Part shown: one piece after another, positions 17,468 to 26,154 of the stretch
Numbering within the stretch: position 1 is the first letter of the stretch
How the letters are laid out: each line of letters begins with the position of its first letter
Assembly (NCBI RefSeq): GCF_003143755.1
Contig: NZ_QFRI01000002.1
Coordinates: 1-64,000 of the forward strand
Direction: 5' to 3'
Length of the DNA stretch: 64,000 nt
From: Algibacter marinivivus
GTDB lineage: Bacteria > Bacteroidota > Bacteroidia > Flavobacteriales > Flavobacteriaceae
The notes under the pieces: model-generated
Told to the model about the DNA's origin: nothing
Database searches by the model: none
Seen by the model: only the letters and a program-made list of their open reading frames with translations
Position numbers and translations under genes: made by a program

Positions 17468-18196
17468 GTGAAAATAATTTCAATGATTCCTGCTCGATAT
17501 GCAGCATCTCGTTTCCCTGGCAAACTCATGCAAGATCTAGGTGGTAAAACGGTGATTTTAAGGACTTATGAAGCCACTGTAGCTACAAAATTATTTGATG
17601 ATGTTATTGTGGTTACTGATAGCAAGATTATTTATGATGAAATTGAAAGTAATGGAGGCAAAGTGATGATGAGTAAAAAAGAACATGACTGTGGAAGTGA
17701 TAGAATAGCTGAAGCGGTTGAGTTTTTAGATGTCGATATTGTTATAAATGTGCAAGGTGATGAACCTTTCACTGATGCAATATCTTTAGCTAAACTTATT
17801 GATGTTTTTAAAGATGATGATAAAAAAAATATTGACTTAGCGTCATTGATGGTTCATATTACTGATGAAGATGAAATAAATAACCCTAATACAGTTAAAG
17901 TTGTTCTTGATCAATCAAACTTTGCCTTGTATTTTTCGCGAAGCCCGATTCCTTATCCTAGGGATAAAAATGCAGGAGCTAAATATTATAAGCACAAAGG
18001 TGTTTATGCTTTTAGAAAAGAGGCCATTTTAGATTTTTATCGTTTGCCAATGCAATCTTTAGAAGCTACCGAGAAGCTTGAACAATTAAGATATTTAGAA
18101 TATGGAAAGCGCATAAGGATGGTAGAAACCGATGTGCAAGGTATAGAAATTGATACTCCCGAAGATTTAGAACGCGCAAAAAAAGTATGGAAATAA
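17468..18196 (+). CDS. kdsB: 3-deoxy-manno-octulosonate cytidylyltransferase
   Basis: A 242-residue CMP-Kdo synthetase that activates Kdo, or its 8-amino form, with CTP for lipid A core assembly. Family motifs are [15 protein letters not shown] (7-21), [21 protein letters not shown] and [13 protein letters not shown]. The start is GTG at 17468; no ATG is available before the conserved IPARY motif except internal Met6. It overlaps the HAD gene by ten bases. The nearby kdnB suggests its substrate could be Kdo8N, as in Shewanella; this is inference. Confidence 0.93.
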   Translation: MKIISMIPARYAASRFPGKLMQDLGGKTVILRTYEATVATKLFDDVIVVTDSKIIYDEIESNGGKVMMSKKEHDCGSDRIAEAVEFLDVDIVINVQGDEPFTDAISLAKLIDVFKDDDKKNIDLASLMVHITDEDEINNPNTVKVVLDQSNFALYFSRSPIPYPRDKNAGAKYYKHKGVYAFRKEAILDFYRLPMQSLEATEKLEQLRYLEYGKRIRMVETDVQGIEIDTPEDLERAKKVWK

Positions 18197-18891
18197 ATTA
18201 CCAAAACATCAAAGTTATAGGCTTTGATGCTGATGATACACTTTGGGTTAATGAAACTTATTTTAGAGAAGCAGAAACAGATTTTGCCAAACTCTTATCC
18301 AAATATGAAACTCCAAATAAAATAGACCAAGAACTTTTCAAAAAGGAAATTGATAATTTGCCCATATATGGCTATGGAATAAAGGCATTTACATTATCAA
18401 TGGTAGAATCTGCTTTAGAATTATCAAATTATAATATCTCATCAAAAAATATTGAAGAGATTCTAAACATTGGCAAAGCCATGTTGAGTAAGCCTGTTGA
18501 ATTGCTTGATGGTGTTGAAGAAGTTTTAAAATCTTTGTCAGGAAAGTATCGGTTAATTTTAGCAACAAAAGGAGATTTATTAGACCAAGAACGAAAGCTT
18601 GAGAAATCTGGATTAACCAATTATTTTCATCATATTGAAGTTTTAAGTGATAAAAAAGAAGAAAATTATTCAAAATTGCTAAGGCATTTAGATATTAACC
18701 CTTCTGAATTTTTAATGATAGGAAATTCATTAAAATCTGATGTTTTACCATTAGTAAATATTAAAGCGCATGCTATACATGTGCCTTTTCATACTACTTG
18801 GGCACATGAAGAAGTAACTGAAGAAGAGAAAAATGGGAAAGCTTATAAAACAATTAGTAGCTTAAAGGATGTATTAAAATTAATGACTTAA
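18187..18891 (+). CDS. HAD-superfamily hydrolase
   Basis: A 234-residue HAD phosphatase. Motif I is GFDADDTLW (residues 12-20), motif II lies in LILATKGD, and motif IV in [15 protein letters not shown] helical cap (about residues 25-95) places it in subclass I, unlike the capless KdsC tetramer. Because it overlaps kdsB by ten bases and precedes kdnB, a phosphatase role in Kdo or sugar-phosphate metabolism is plausible but unproven. Confidence 0.85.
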   Translation: MEINYQNIKVIGFDADDTLWVNETYFREAETDFAKLLSKYETPNKIDQELFKKEIDNLPIYGYGIKAFTLSMVESALELSNYNISSKNIEEILNIGKAMLSKPVELLDGVEEVLKSLSGKYRLILATKGDLLDQERKLEKSGLTNYFHHIEVLSDKKEENYSKLLRHLDINPSEFLMIGNSLKSDVLPLVNIKAHAIHVPFHTTWAHEEVTEEEKNGKAYKTISSLKDVLKLMT

Positions 18892-19034
18892 TTAATGAAT
18901 TGTTATATTTATCAAGTTAAGTTGTCTAAAATTATAAATAAAACGAATTATTATTTTATTAAAAATCTAATCTATTTAATAAGATTGAATTTAAAATAAT
19001 GGTATTTTTACCGACTGTTAAAGAAAATATGTAG

Positions 19035-20117
19035 ATGAGTTATAAAAACTTTCCAATGGTGCCAAAAGTTATTTTTGGCAGAGGTAGTTTCAATCAAATA
19101 AACGAAGTTTTAGCCCCTAAGCGGTTAAGCATTCATTCTCCTTTTATATTTTTAATTGACGATGTATTTAAAAACAATACATGGTTATTATCTAGAATAT
19201 CATTGGCTTATGATGATAGAATCATTTTCATTTCAGCAAAAGAAGAGCCTAAAACGTCCCAAGTAGACACACTAGTAGAAGATATTATCTTAAAATCTAA
19301 AGAGCGCCCTTCTGGCATTATAGGTATTGGTGGAGGTACTTTATTAGATTTAGCAAAGGCAGTTTCAATTATGATTACAAATGAAGGTGAAGCTAAAGAT
19401 TATCAAGGCTGGGACTTAGTGAAAAATGCAGCAATATATCATGTTGGAATCCCTACTATATCTGGAACTGGAGCGGAAGTGTCTAGAACTACTGTATTAA
19501 CTGGACCTGAAAGAAAATTAGGAATAAATTCTGATTTCACCCCTTTTGACCAAGTATTTTTAGATTCTGAATTGACAAAAGATGTGCCGAATGACCAATG
19601 GTTTTATACAGGTATGGATTGTTATGTACATTGTATAGAATCTTTAACTGGAACATATCTTAATGCATTCAGTGAGACCTATGGAAATATGGCTCTCGAC
19701 TTATGTAAGGAAATATTTTTAGAGGGTAACCTTTCTGAAGTTGATGCACAAGAAAAGCTTATGATGGCCTCATGGCATGGTGGTATGAGTATAGCATATT
19801 CACAAGTTGGAATTGCACACGCTATGAGTTATGGTTTATCTTATTTGCTTGGAACTAAGCATGGTATAGGAAATTGTATTGTTTTTGATCATTTAGAATC
19901 ATATTACCCTGAAGGCGTTAAGCTATTCAAAAAAATGAAATCTAAACATAACATTTCTCTACCTCAAGGGCTTTGTGCAGATTTAAGTGATAGAGAATTT
20001 GATATTATGATTGATGTAGCAATGAGTCTTGAACCACTTTGGGAAAATGCTATTGGAAAAAACTGGAAAAAAACAATTACAAGAGAAAAATTGAAAGCAT
20101 TATATCAAAAAATGTAA
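19035..20117 (+). CDS. kdnB: KdnB-like 3-deoxy-manno-octulosonate 8-oxidase (iron-containing alcohol dehydrogenase)
   Basis: A 360-residue group III alcohol dehydrogenase. The N-terminal KVIFGRGSF, nucleotide-binding GIIGIGGGTLLDLAKA, PTISGTGAEVSRT, and metal-site segments (DCYVHCIESLTG, HAMSYGLSYLLGTKHGIGNC) are intact. The whole pattern matches, from memory, Shewanella KdnB, which oxidises the Kdo C8 hydroxyl so that aminotransferase KdnA can make Kdo8N. Position just after kdsB supports this. No KdnA-type PLP aminotransferase is in the window. Promoter-like TATTTTTA lies about 30 bp upstream. Confidence 0.82.
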   Translation: MSYKNFPMVPKVIFGRGSFNQINEVLAPKRLSIHSPFIFLIDDVFKNNTWLLSRISLAYDDRIIFISAKEEPKTSQVDTLVEDIILKSKERPSGIIGIGGGTLLDLAKAVSIMITNEGEAKDYQGWDLVKNAAIYHVGIPTISGTGAEVSRTTVLTGPERKLGINSDFTPFDQVFLDSELTKDVPNDQWFYTGMDCYVHCIESLTGTYLNAFSETYGNMALDLCKEIFLEGNLSEVDAQEKLMMASWHGGMSIAYSQVGIAHAMSYGLSYLLGTKHGIGNCIVFDHLESYYPEGVKLFKKMKSKHNISLPQGLCADLSDREFDIMIDVAMSLEPLWENAIGKNWKKTITREKLKALYQKM

Positions 20118-20118
20118 T

Positions 20119-20667
20119 ATGCAATGGCTAGCCAAATTTATATATTTTAAGATTTTAGGTTGGCAAATTTTCGGCAATACTTCTTTCTCTAAAGAAAACA
20201 TAAAAAAAGCTATAATTATTGCTGCACCACATACCAGTTGGCACGATTTCTATATTGGTATATTACTACGTGCAGCTGTTGGTGTTAAAACAAACTTTAT
20301 AGGTAAAAAAGAACTATTTGTATTTCCCTTAGGTTGGTTTTTTAGGGTTTTGGGAGGAGCTCCCATAAACAGGCATTCAAACGAAAACAAAGTTGATGCT
20401 ATTGCTAAACTATTTGGAGAATATGACGAATTCAGAATGACGCTTGCTCCAGAAGGAACTAGAAAAAAGGTTGAATCATGGCGAACAGGTTTTTACTACA
20501 TAGCTAAACAAGCTAATGTTCCAATTATAATGTTTACCCTGGATTTTGAAAACAAACAAAATAAAATCTCTGAGCCTTTTTATCCAACAGATGATGTTGA
20601 TGCAGATTTTAAGTTTATGTATAATTTCTATAAAGGTGTAAAAGGTAAAATTCCAAAATACTCGTAG
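20119..20667 (+). CDS. PlsC-like acyltransferase
   Basis: A 182-residue 1-acyl-glycerol-3-phosphate acyltransferase-type protein. Catalytic HX4D is HTSWHD (about 38-43), and the substrate-binding APEGTRKK is near residue 114-121, with GGAPINR between. It has a weak N-terminal hydrophobic region (WLAKFIYFKILGW) for membrane attachment. It starts two bases after the kdnB stop, so it is co-transcribed with the Kdo genes and may act on phospholipid or another envelope acceptor. Confidence 0.85.
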   Translation: MQWLAKFIYFKILGWQIFGNTSFSKENIKKAIIIAAPHTSWHDFYIGILLRAAVGVKTNFIGKKELFVFPLGWFFRVLGGAPINRHSNENKVDAIAKLFGEYDEFRMTLAPEGTRKKVESWRTGFYYIAKQANVPIIMFTLDFENKQNKISEPFYPTDDVDADFKFMYNFYKGVKGKIPKYS

Positions 20668-20688
20668 TTTTTAATTAATTTGTGACTT

Positions 20689-20704
20689 TGGCATACATAT
20701 TGTT
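20689..20704 (+). promoter_or_regulatory. possible sigma-54 promoter upstream of small non-coding unit 1
   Basis: TGGCATACATATTGTT matches the sigma-54 -24/-12 consensus TGGCAYRNNNNTTGCW at every fixed position except one (T for C in the GC doublet). It lies 19 bp before the conserved GAAACATAAAG segment. The second copy of the unit does not have this element. Confidence 0.35.
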
Positions 20705-20714
20705 TCTTATAAAT

Positions 20715-20813
20715 AGAAGCACATGAAACATAAAGTAAACAATTCATTGTTCCTAAAAAGAAACATGAGCTACCCCAAACAAAAAGCTACTTCATAATTG
20801 AAGTAGCTTTTTT
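20715..20813 (+). ncRNA. small transcription unit 1 (putative sRNA or micro-ORF with terminator)
   Basis: The segment ATGAAACATAAAGTAAA (20723-20739) is followed by a small hairpin AACAAT/ATTGTT, then CTAAAAAGAAACAT, and ends in a strong intrinsic terminator: AAAGCTACTTCA (20783-20794) with TGAAGTAGCTTT (20799-20810) and a T run. A related unit with its own terminator is at 62689-62783. A 24-codon frame (20723-20797) starts at the ATG but its stop lies in the terminator loop and the other copy stops after 11 codons, which favours RNA over protein. Exact 5' end unknown. Confidence 0.55.
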
Positions 20814-20837
20814 GCTTTATAATACTTATCATTTATA

Positions 20838-23429
20838 TTATTTAATCTCTTTAATAGCGTTATCAATTAAAGTTCTTAAATGTTGTTTATGTGCTCTAGA
20901 GGCAATATTTCCAGAAGGAGCAGCCATAGACCTTATGGCTTTCAAATTATACAATGCCATAGATTTTGCATTGTGTGTATAGCTTCCACTTTGTTTACTT
21001 GTTAACATATTAATCAACATATTGGTATATTCTAATTGAAGGTTTTGCCTGAATGAATTGACAGAACTATATATATCAGATTTGAAAATTGCACTATTTA
21101 AATCAGTCATAAAAATAGACAACTTGTATTTGTTTCCATATAACTCAGAATCTGTAATACGCTGTAATGTATTTGGATGCAAAATGTGATTCAAAACATT
21201 TTTCTGGTACCTTAATACTTGGCTATGAATTTTAGGATCCTCTTGAGTATAATCAAACCCTCTTCGTTGTCTTGCTAAATAGTTATATAAATCATTAGGC
21301 GCATCAAAAGCAGTTGGAGAAAACACATAGGTTTTTAATGCATTCATAGCTCTTTTTTGATCTTCAAAACTCACAGGTGTGTAGGGCTGAGTTTCTCCCT
21401 GCTGTCCTGCCATAGCTCTATCAACATAAACACCACCAATATATCTAGAAATAACATTTGCCGCATTTGCCTTTTGACCACTTAGTGTATAATATACGCG
21501 TCTCAATTCATGATATGATTCACCATTCTTTGTGAATTTATTTTTTACTTCTTTCATCAAGTCGTTAGAAAGCTCTATTCTGTTAATAGCATACCTAATT
21601 GGGTCACTAGATTGATCAAAAACCATGACTCTGGGGTCAATTGCTTTCCCAGGCGATCTCATATCATCTGCATCGTTACCAAATATATGCTCAGGTTTTG
21701 TAGATTCATTTAAAAGTGCTTGTCGTTCTTCTTCATTTTTAAATGGTTTATAACCTAATTGAATAGCCCAAACATCATAAGGACCAACCGTAACATCATC
21801 ATATTGGCCTTGTTTAGTTCTATCATTTGTAACGTTAATAATGGCATAATCCATAATTGAAGCCGTTAAACATTTCCCTTTTATAAAATCAGCATCTGCT
21901 AATTGCTCTGGAGAGTATAATTGACTTGCTTTCATATTGTGGTTTAATCCCAAAGTATGACCAATTTCATGTATTATCACACCAGTTATAGCTTCTTTTT
22001 GTATGGTATTTAATTCTTCTTCAGAAGCTCCAAAAGCTAAAGCAGAAGTTTTTGCAAAGTGTAAATTCTCTAACATACCTTTAGCTAAATTACAGTTGTA
22101 ATCATTTGCTGGGTTTTCATTTGCATTATTAAAATTGTTATATCCACTTGATGAATCATAAATTTTTGATTGAAAATCACTACCCGTAAACATAACATAC
22201 TCCAGCATAATATCTGCCCCAATAATCTCACCTGTTCTTGGGTTTTTCATACTTGGTCCATAGCCTCCAAACGGTGGGCGAGGAGAAGCGGTCCATCGTA
22301 ATACATTATACCTAATATCTCCAGCATCCCACTCAGCATCATCAGGTTGTTGTTTTACTACAATAGCATTTTTAAATCCGGCTTTTTCAAACGCCTTATT
22401 CCACTCTAAAACTGCATTCTTAATTGTTTCTCGCCACGCAATTGGTGTGGTGTTTTCCATCCACCATGTAATTGGTTTTACAGGTTCAGAGATTTCCGCA
22501 TTCGGATCTTTCTTTTTTAAATGCCATCTTTGGATTAAATCCCTATACGGGGTAGAGCTTGAAACGGTTTTGTCATCAACTTTATTAGTAAAGTAACCAA
22601 CACGAGGATCATCAAAACGCGGTTGATAATCATTTTCTGGTAATGCAATTAAATTATGTATTACTTTAATACTAACATTTCTGCCATCAGTCACAGCATT
22701 AGATCCATTGTTTAAAGTTGAAGATTTTGAATAGACGTATTCAGTTTTAATTTTTATATTACTTGGGTAATTATTTATGGCGTTAATTTTAGTTTTATTT
22801 TTATCAAGATTACCTAATTTAAAACTAGTAGGAGATGTCCCGGGTCTTGAGGAAGGTTTAATTTGTAAAAACGTTTCTTTTAAAAATAAATCGCCTGCTT
22901 TTATTAAATATAATTTTGTGTCTTTATCATACGCTTCTATTTTTAAGCTTGCCATAATACCTTGACTAATGTTTGCATCTTTAGCCTTTGAAATAGCATT
23001 ATTAGGGTCAAAATAAAAAGATGTGTTTTGTGCAACAAATTCAATTTTATTGAAATATTTTTTTATTTTAAATATTTTTGAACCTCTGTAAGACCCTCTG
23101 TTAATCCTACCTGCATCCATAACGCCATCAGCAATTTGTGCAAAATGAATGTATTCTTTATTTAACTGGTCTTCAGAAACAACCATTTGTAAAGCACCTG
23201 TAATGGTATCTTGATAAATAGTAAATAAACCTTCAATTTTTTTACTGGACTTTGTTAAACTCTTAATGGTTTTTTTAGGAGCTTTCTTAGGTGTTTTTGC
23301 AACAATTTCTGTATTGCCTTTTTTGTTTTTCTTTTTCTTCTTTTGTGCATCAACGGATTGAGGCAATAAGAAAATTGCTGTAGCAAAAATTAGGAAGAAA
23401 TACCTAACTTGGTTTTTTGATAATTTCAT
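20838..23429 (-). CDS. secreted zinc-dependent metalloprotease (DUF5117/DUF5118 type)
   Basis: An 863-residue exported protein with a signal peptide (cut near VDAQ, residue 29), then a Lys-rich linker. The region 50-290 corresponds to the DUF5118/DUF5117 domains of Bacteroidota zinc proteases. The catalytic HExxHxxGxxH is HEIGHTLGLNH at 487-497 (ligands His487, His491, His497; Glu488 base). A Met-turn candidate is SIMDYA. It probably degrades extracellular or periplasmic protein. The divergent NYN gene is 137 bp away; an imperfect -7 (TACATTTA) precedes it. Confidence 0.88.
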   Translation of the reverse strand: MKLSKNQVRYFFLIFATAIFLLPQSVDAQKKKKKNKKGNTEIVAKTPKKAPKKTIKSLTKSSKKIEGLFTIYQDTITGALQMVVSEDQLNKEYIHFAQIADGVMDAGRINRGSYRGSKIFKIKKYFNKIEFVAQNTSFYFDPNNAISKAKDANISQGIMASLKIEAYDKDTKLYLIKAGDLFLKETFLQIKPSSRPGTSPTSFKLGNLDKNKTKINAINNYPSNIKIKTEYVYSKSSTLNNGSNAVTDGRNVSIKVIHNLIALPENDYQPRFDDPRVGYFTNKVDDKTVSSSTPYRDLIQRWHLKKKDPNAEISEPVKPITWWMENTTPIAWRETIKNAVLEWNKAFEKAGFKNAIVVKQQPDDAEWDAGDIRYNVLRWTASPRPPFGGYGPSMKNPRTGEIIGADIMLEYVMFTGSDFQSKIYDSSSGYNNFNNANENPANDYNCNLAKGMLENLHFAKTSALAFGASEEELNTIQKEAITGVIIHEIGHTLGLNHNMKASQLYSPEQLADADFIKGKCLTASIMDYAIINVTNDRTKQGQYDDVTVGPYDVWAIQLGYKPFKNEEERQALLNESTKPEHIFGNDADDMRSPGKAIDPRVMVFDQSSDPIRYAINRIELSNDLMKEVKNKFTKNGESYHELRRVYYTLSGQKANAANVISRYIGGVYVDRAMAGQQGETQPYTPVSFEDQKRAMNALKTYVFSPTAFDAPNDLYNYLARQRRGFDYTQEDPKIHSQVLRYQKNVLNHILHPNTLQRITDSELYGNKYKLSIFMTDLNSAIFKSDIYSSVNSFRQNLQLEYTNMLINMLTSKQSGSYTHNAKSMALYNLKAIRSMAAPSGNIASRAHKQHLRTLIDNAIKEIK

Positions 23430-23566
23430 ACGATTACTTAATTATTTATGGATATAAATCCTGCTATTTAAATTAGTCGCATAAATGTAGAAATAATTAA
23501 GTGTTTAGTTATCAAAAGAAAAGTTAAAATATTTTAGATGGGTTTAATTCTCTATCTTTATAACTT

Positions 23567-24295
23567 ATGATAAAAGACACTAAAATTGCCGTATTGATTG
23601 ATGGAGATAATATTCCTTCAAAATATATTTCTGAAATGATGGAAGAAATAACTAAATACGGAACACCAACAATAAAAAGAATTTACGGAGATTGGACAAA
23701 ACCACATTTGTCTAAATGGAAAAATGTTCTATTAGAAAATGCCATCACACCAATACAGCAGTATGCTTATACTACTGGTAAGAATGCTACAGATTCAGCA
23801 ATGATTATTGATGCTATGGATATTTTATATTCTGAAAAGGTTAATGGTTTTGCTTTAGCATCTTCAGATAGTGATTTTACAAAATTAGCTACTCGTTTAC
23901 GCGAAGCAGGTATGGTTGTTTACGGCATGGGAGAGAAGAAGACTCCAGACCCCTTTATAGTGGCTTGTGATAAGTTTATTTATCTTGAAATTCTTAAAAA
24001 GGATTCTAGTAAGCCAGAAGATGGTACTCAAAAAGCTAAAAAGAATTTATATAATATTACGCCAAAGGTTATTAAATTACTAAGAAACTCTGTTGATGAT
24101 GCTGCCGATGATGATGGGTGGGCTTTTCTTGGAGATGTAGGCTCATTAATTTTAAAGAAGCAACCTAATTTTGATTCTAGAAATTTTGGTTTTGCTAAAT
24201 TAACTCCATTATTTAAATCGCTTCAACAATTTGAAATGGAACAACGCGACCAAACTAATGGGCGTTTTAAATTAATTTACGTTAAAAACAAATAA
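23567..24295 (+). CDS. NYN-domain ribonuclease-like protein with C-terminal LOTUS (OST-HTH) domain
   Basis: A 242-residue protein. Residues 6-140 form a NYN/PIN-like nuclease domain with the acidic metal residues visible: LIDGDN (Asp12, Asp14), TDSAMIIDAMD and LASSDSDF. Residues about 165-238 (PKVIKLLRNSVDDAADDDGWAFL ... KLTPLFKSLQQFEM) match the OST-HTH/LOTUS RNA-binding winged helix. Such proteins are thought to be RNA-acting. Upstream TATCTTTA (23553-23560) is a near match to the -7 motif. It converges with DUF3500, six bases apart. Confidence 0.85.
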   Translation: MIKDTKIAVLIDGDNIPSKYISEMMEEITKYGTPTIKRIYGDWTKPHLSKWKNVLLENAITPIQQYAYTTGKNATDSAMIIDAMDILYSEKVNGFALASSDSDFTKLATRLREAGMVVYGMGEKKTPDPFIVACDKFIYLEILKKDSSKPEDGTQKAKKNLYNITPKVIKLLRNSVDDAADDDGWAFLGDVGSLILKKQPNFDSRNFGFAKLTPLFKSLQQFEMEQRDQTNGRFKLIYVKNK

Positions 24296-24301
24296 CATGG
24301 T

Positions 24302-25300
24302 TTAATTTTTGTGGTGTTCTGAATTTTCATAATGCTCTCTAATTAAATCCCTTCCAAAATCACCATTAAAATCTCTCCATACTGTATGTATATGGTTAGC
24401 TTTGTTTTGTGTGTTATCAAACTCTATTAAGAAAGTATCTCCTTGTATTCTATAATAGTGACCTTCTGATAGATTAGTAGATCCAGCCCAACCAAAATAA
24501 ACATCATCAAACTCAGCTATTTTTATTGCCCTGAATCGTTCTTTTGCTAAACTTTTAGGTATAGTCAATAAGTATTCTTCTATTAATTTTACTAGAATAG
24601 TTTGTTGTTTTTTATTTAATAGTTTAGCCTGTATTCCAACAGGGTTTAATTTTTGTACTCTTGATTGATTTTGAGTAACAATTTCTTGAAACGATATTGC
24701 TTGAAAGATTGATTGTTTCTTTTGTTCATCAGTCATTGAGTTAATTAATTTAAAAGCTAAATCTTCCTCCTTGTTTAAAACACGTTCTCCTTTACGCTTT
24801 CCATTTTTAACCATTCCTGGATTTGCACCTAAAAATCTTGGAGAAAAAGATATTTTATCTTCTGAAATCGTAAAATTTAACGATATATGATGTCCTTCAA
24901 AAGACCAACTCCATAATTTATCTTTTTTGGGATTTCCATAAATTGCTATGTAATATTTTAATGGATCTCTGTAAATAGGATCCCCACTAATTTCTGCAAG
25001 TATATTTTCTAAACTAATTATAGATTGGGTTTTAGCGTATCCTACTTCACTTAAATAATTTTTAAGAAAATTTATAGCTAATGCATTTTGTTCTTTGCTT
25101 AATTCTAGAAGTGCTATTCCTTCTCGTGGAAATGAAACAGCTGGTAAAAAATGCCAAGTTTCTCTATTTTTGTCATCAAAAGATAAATTTGCTTTTTTAC
25201 GCTGATCTTCATTTAGAGACAATAGAAAATCACTTGCAGTAATGGATTGCGCATTTGAAAGAGCTGAAACAATAAGAATCAGTATTAATAATCTTTTCAT
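24302..25300 (-). CDS. DUF3500 family secreted protein
   Basis: A 332-residue exported protein with a signal peptide ending SNAQS. Features of DUF3500 are visible: SLNEDQRKKANLSFDD and W-H-F-L-P near the N-terminus, LWSWSFEGHHISLNFTISEDKISFSPRFLGANPG in the middle and a C-terminal DTFLIEFDNTQNKANHIHTVWRDFNGDFG. The His residues in the GHH and NHIHTVWRD motifs may bind metal. Function is unknown. Confidence 0.75.
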   Translation of the reverse strand: MKRLLILILIVSALSNAQSITASDFLLSLNEDQRKKANLSFDDKNRETWHFLPAVSFPREGIALLELSKEQNALAINFLKNYLSEVGYAKTQSIISLENILAEISGDPIYRDPLKYYIAIYGNPKKDKLWSWSFEGHHISLNFTISEDKISFSPRFLGANPGMVKNGKRKGERVLNKEEDLAFKLINSMTDEQKKQSIFQAISFQEIVTQNQSRVQKLNPVGIQAKLLNKKQQTILVKLIEEYLLTIPKSLAKERFRAIKIAEFDDVYFGWAGSTNLSEGHYYRIQGDTFLIEFDNTQNKANHIHTVWRDFNGDFGRDLIREHYENSEHHKN

Positions 25301-25325
25301 AACTCTAGCTTTAATAAAAGTTAAA

Positions 25326-25362
25326 GTACAAAAAAAGAGGACTAAGTCCTCTTTTTTTGTAC
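25326..25362. terminator. strong intrinsic terminator after yebC
   Basis: A perfect palindrome: GTACAAAAAAAGAGGACT and its complement around a single central A, with A and T runs on both sides. It lies 15 bp beyond the yebC stop on the minus strand and can act in both directions. Confidence 0.85.
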
Positions 25363-25376
25363 TAGGTTACTTATGG

Positions 25377-26096
25377 TTATTCAGTAGTTTCTTCCATTGT
25401 GTGATAAACGTTTTGTACATCATCATCTTCTTCAAGCTTTTCAAGGAGTTTTTCAACATCTTCTGCCTGTTCTGGAGTTAATGATTTTGTCACTTGAGGA
25501 ATACGTTCAAATCCAGAAGATAAGATTTCAATTTCTCTTTTTTCAAGTTCTGCTTGAATGGCTCCAAAGCTTTCAAAAGGAGCGTAGATTAAAATACCAT
25601 CTTCATCTGCAAAAACTTCCTCAGCACCAAAATCTATAAACTCTAATTCAATTTCTTCTGGGTCTAAACCTTTAGCATTTATTCTGAAATTACAAGTATG
25701 GTCAAACATAAAAACTACCGAACCTGAGGTTCCTAAACTACCATCGCATTTATTGAAATAACTTCTAACATTGGCTACAGTTCTTGTATTATTATCAGTT
25801 GCTGTTTCAACTAGGACAGCAATACCATGTTGTGCGTAGCCTTCAAAAATAACTTCTTTATAATCGCCTTGTCCTTTCTCGCTGGCTTTTTTAATAGCAC
25901 GCTCTACATTATCCTTGGGCATGTTTACAGATTTTGCATTCTGTATAACAGCACGTAAACGCGAATTACTATCTGGATCTGGACCACCTTCTTTCACGGC
26001 CATTACAATATCTTTACCAATACGAGTAAAGGCTTTACTCATTGCAGACCAACGTTTCATTTTTCTTGCTTTTCTAAACTCAAAAGCTCTTCCCAT
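25377..26096 (-). CDS. yebC: YebC/PmpR (TACO1) family protein
   Basis: A 239-residue member of the YebC family, with the N-terminal MGRAFEFRKARKMKRWSAMS (the KxKR basic start), VKEGGPDPDSNSRLR, AKSVNMPKDNVERAIKKA and YEGYAQHG-type segment EVIFEGYAQHGIAVLVE. YebC proteins act on transcription and, in some bacteria, help ribosomes through proline runs. The acidic C-terminus (EKLEEDDDVQNVYHTMEE) is typical. Confidence 0.93.
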   Translation of the reverse strand: MGRAFEFRKARKMKRWSAMSKAFTRIGKDIVMAVKEGGPDPDSNSRLRAVIQNAKSVNMPKDNVERAIKKASEKGQGDYKEVIFEGYAQHGIAVLVETATDNNTRTVANVRSYFNKCDGSLGTSGSVVFMFDHTCNFRINAKGLDPEEIELEFIDFGAEEVFADEDGILIYAPFESFGAIQAELEKREIEILSSGFERIPQVTKSLTPEQAEDVEKLLEKLEEDDDVQNVYHTMEETTE

Positions 26097-26121
26097 AATT
26101 ATCTTATTTCTTAATGAATCT

Positions 26122-26129
26122 CAAATTTA
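26122..26129 (-). promoter_or_regulatory. putative -7 box for yebC
   Basis: On the minus strand this reads TAAATTTG, 25 bp upstream of the yebC ATG. A second identical TAAATTTG is at 26138-26145. Confidence 0.35.
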
Positions 26130-26154
26130 AAATTGAACAAATTTAATAAATCTA

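Noticed and set aside
20723-20797. 24-codon frame in small unit 1 as a protein gene
   Set aside because: The stop falls in the terminator loop and the related copy at 62689 stops after 11 codons, so conservation is at RNA level.
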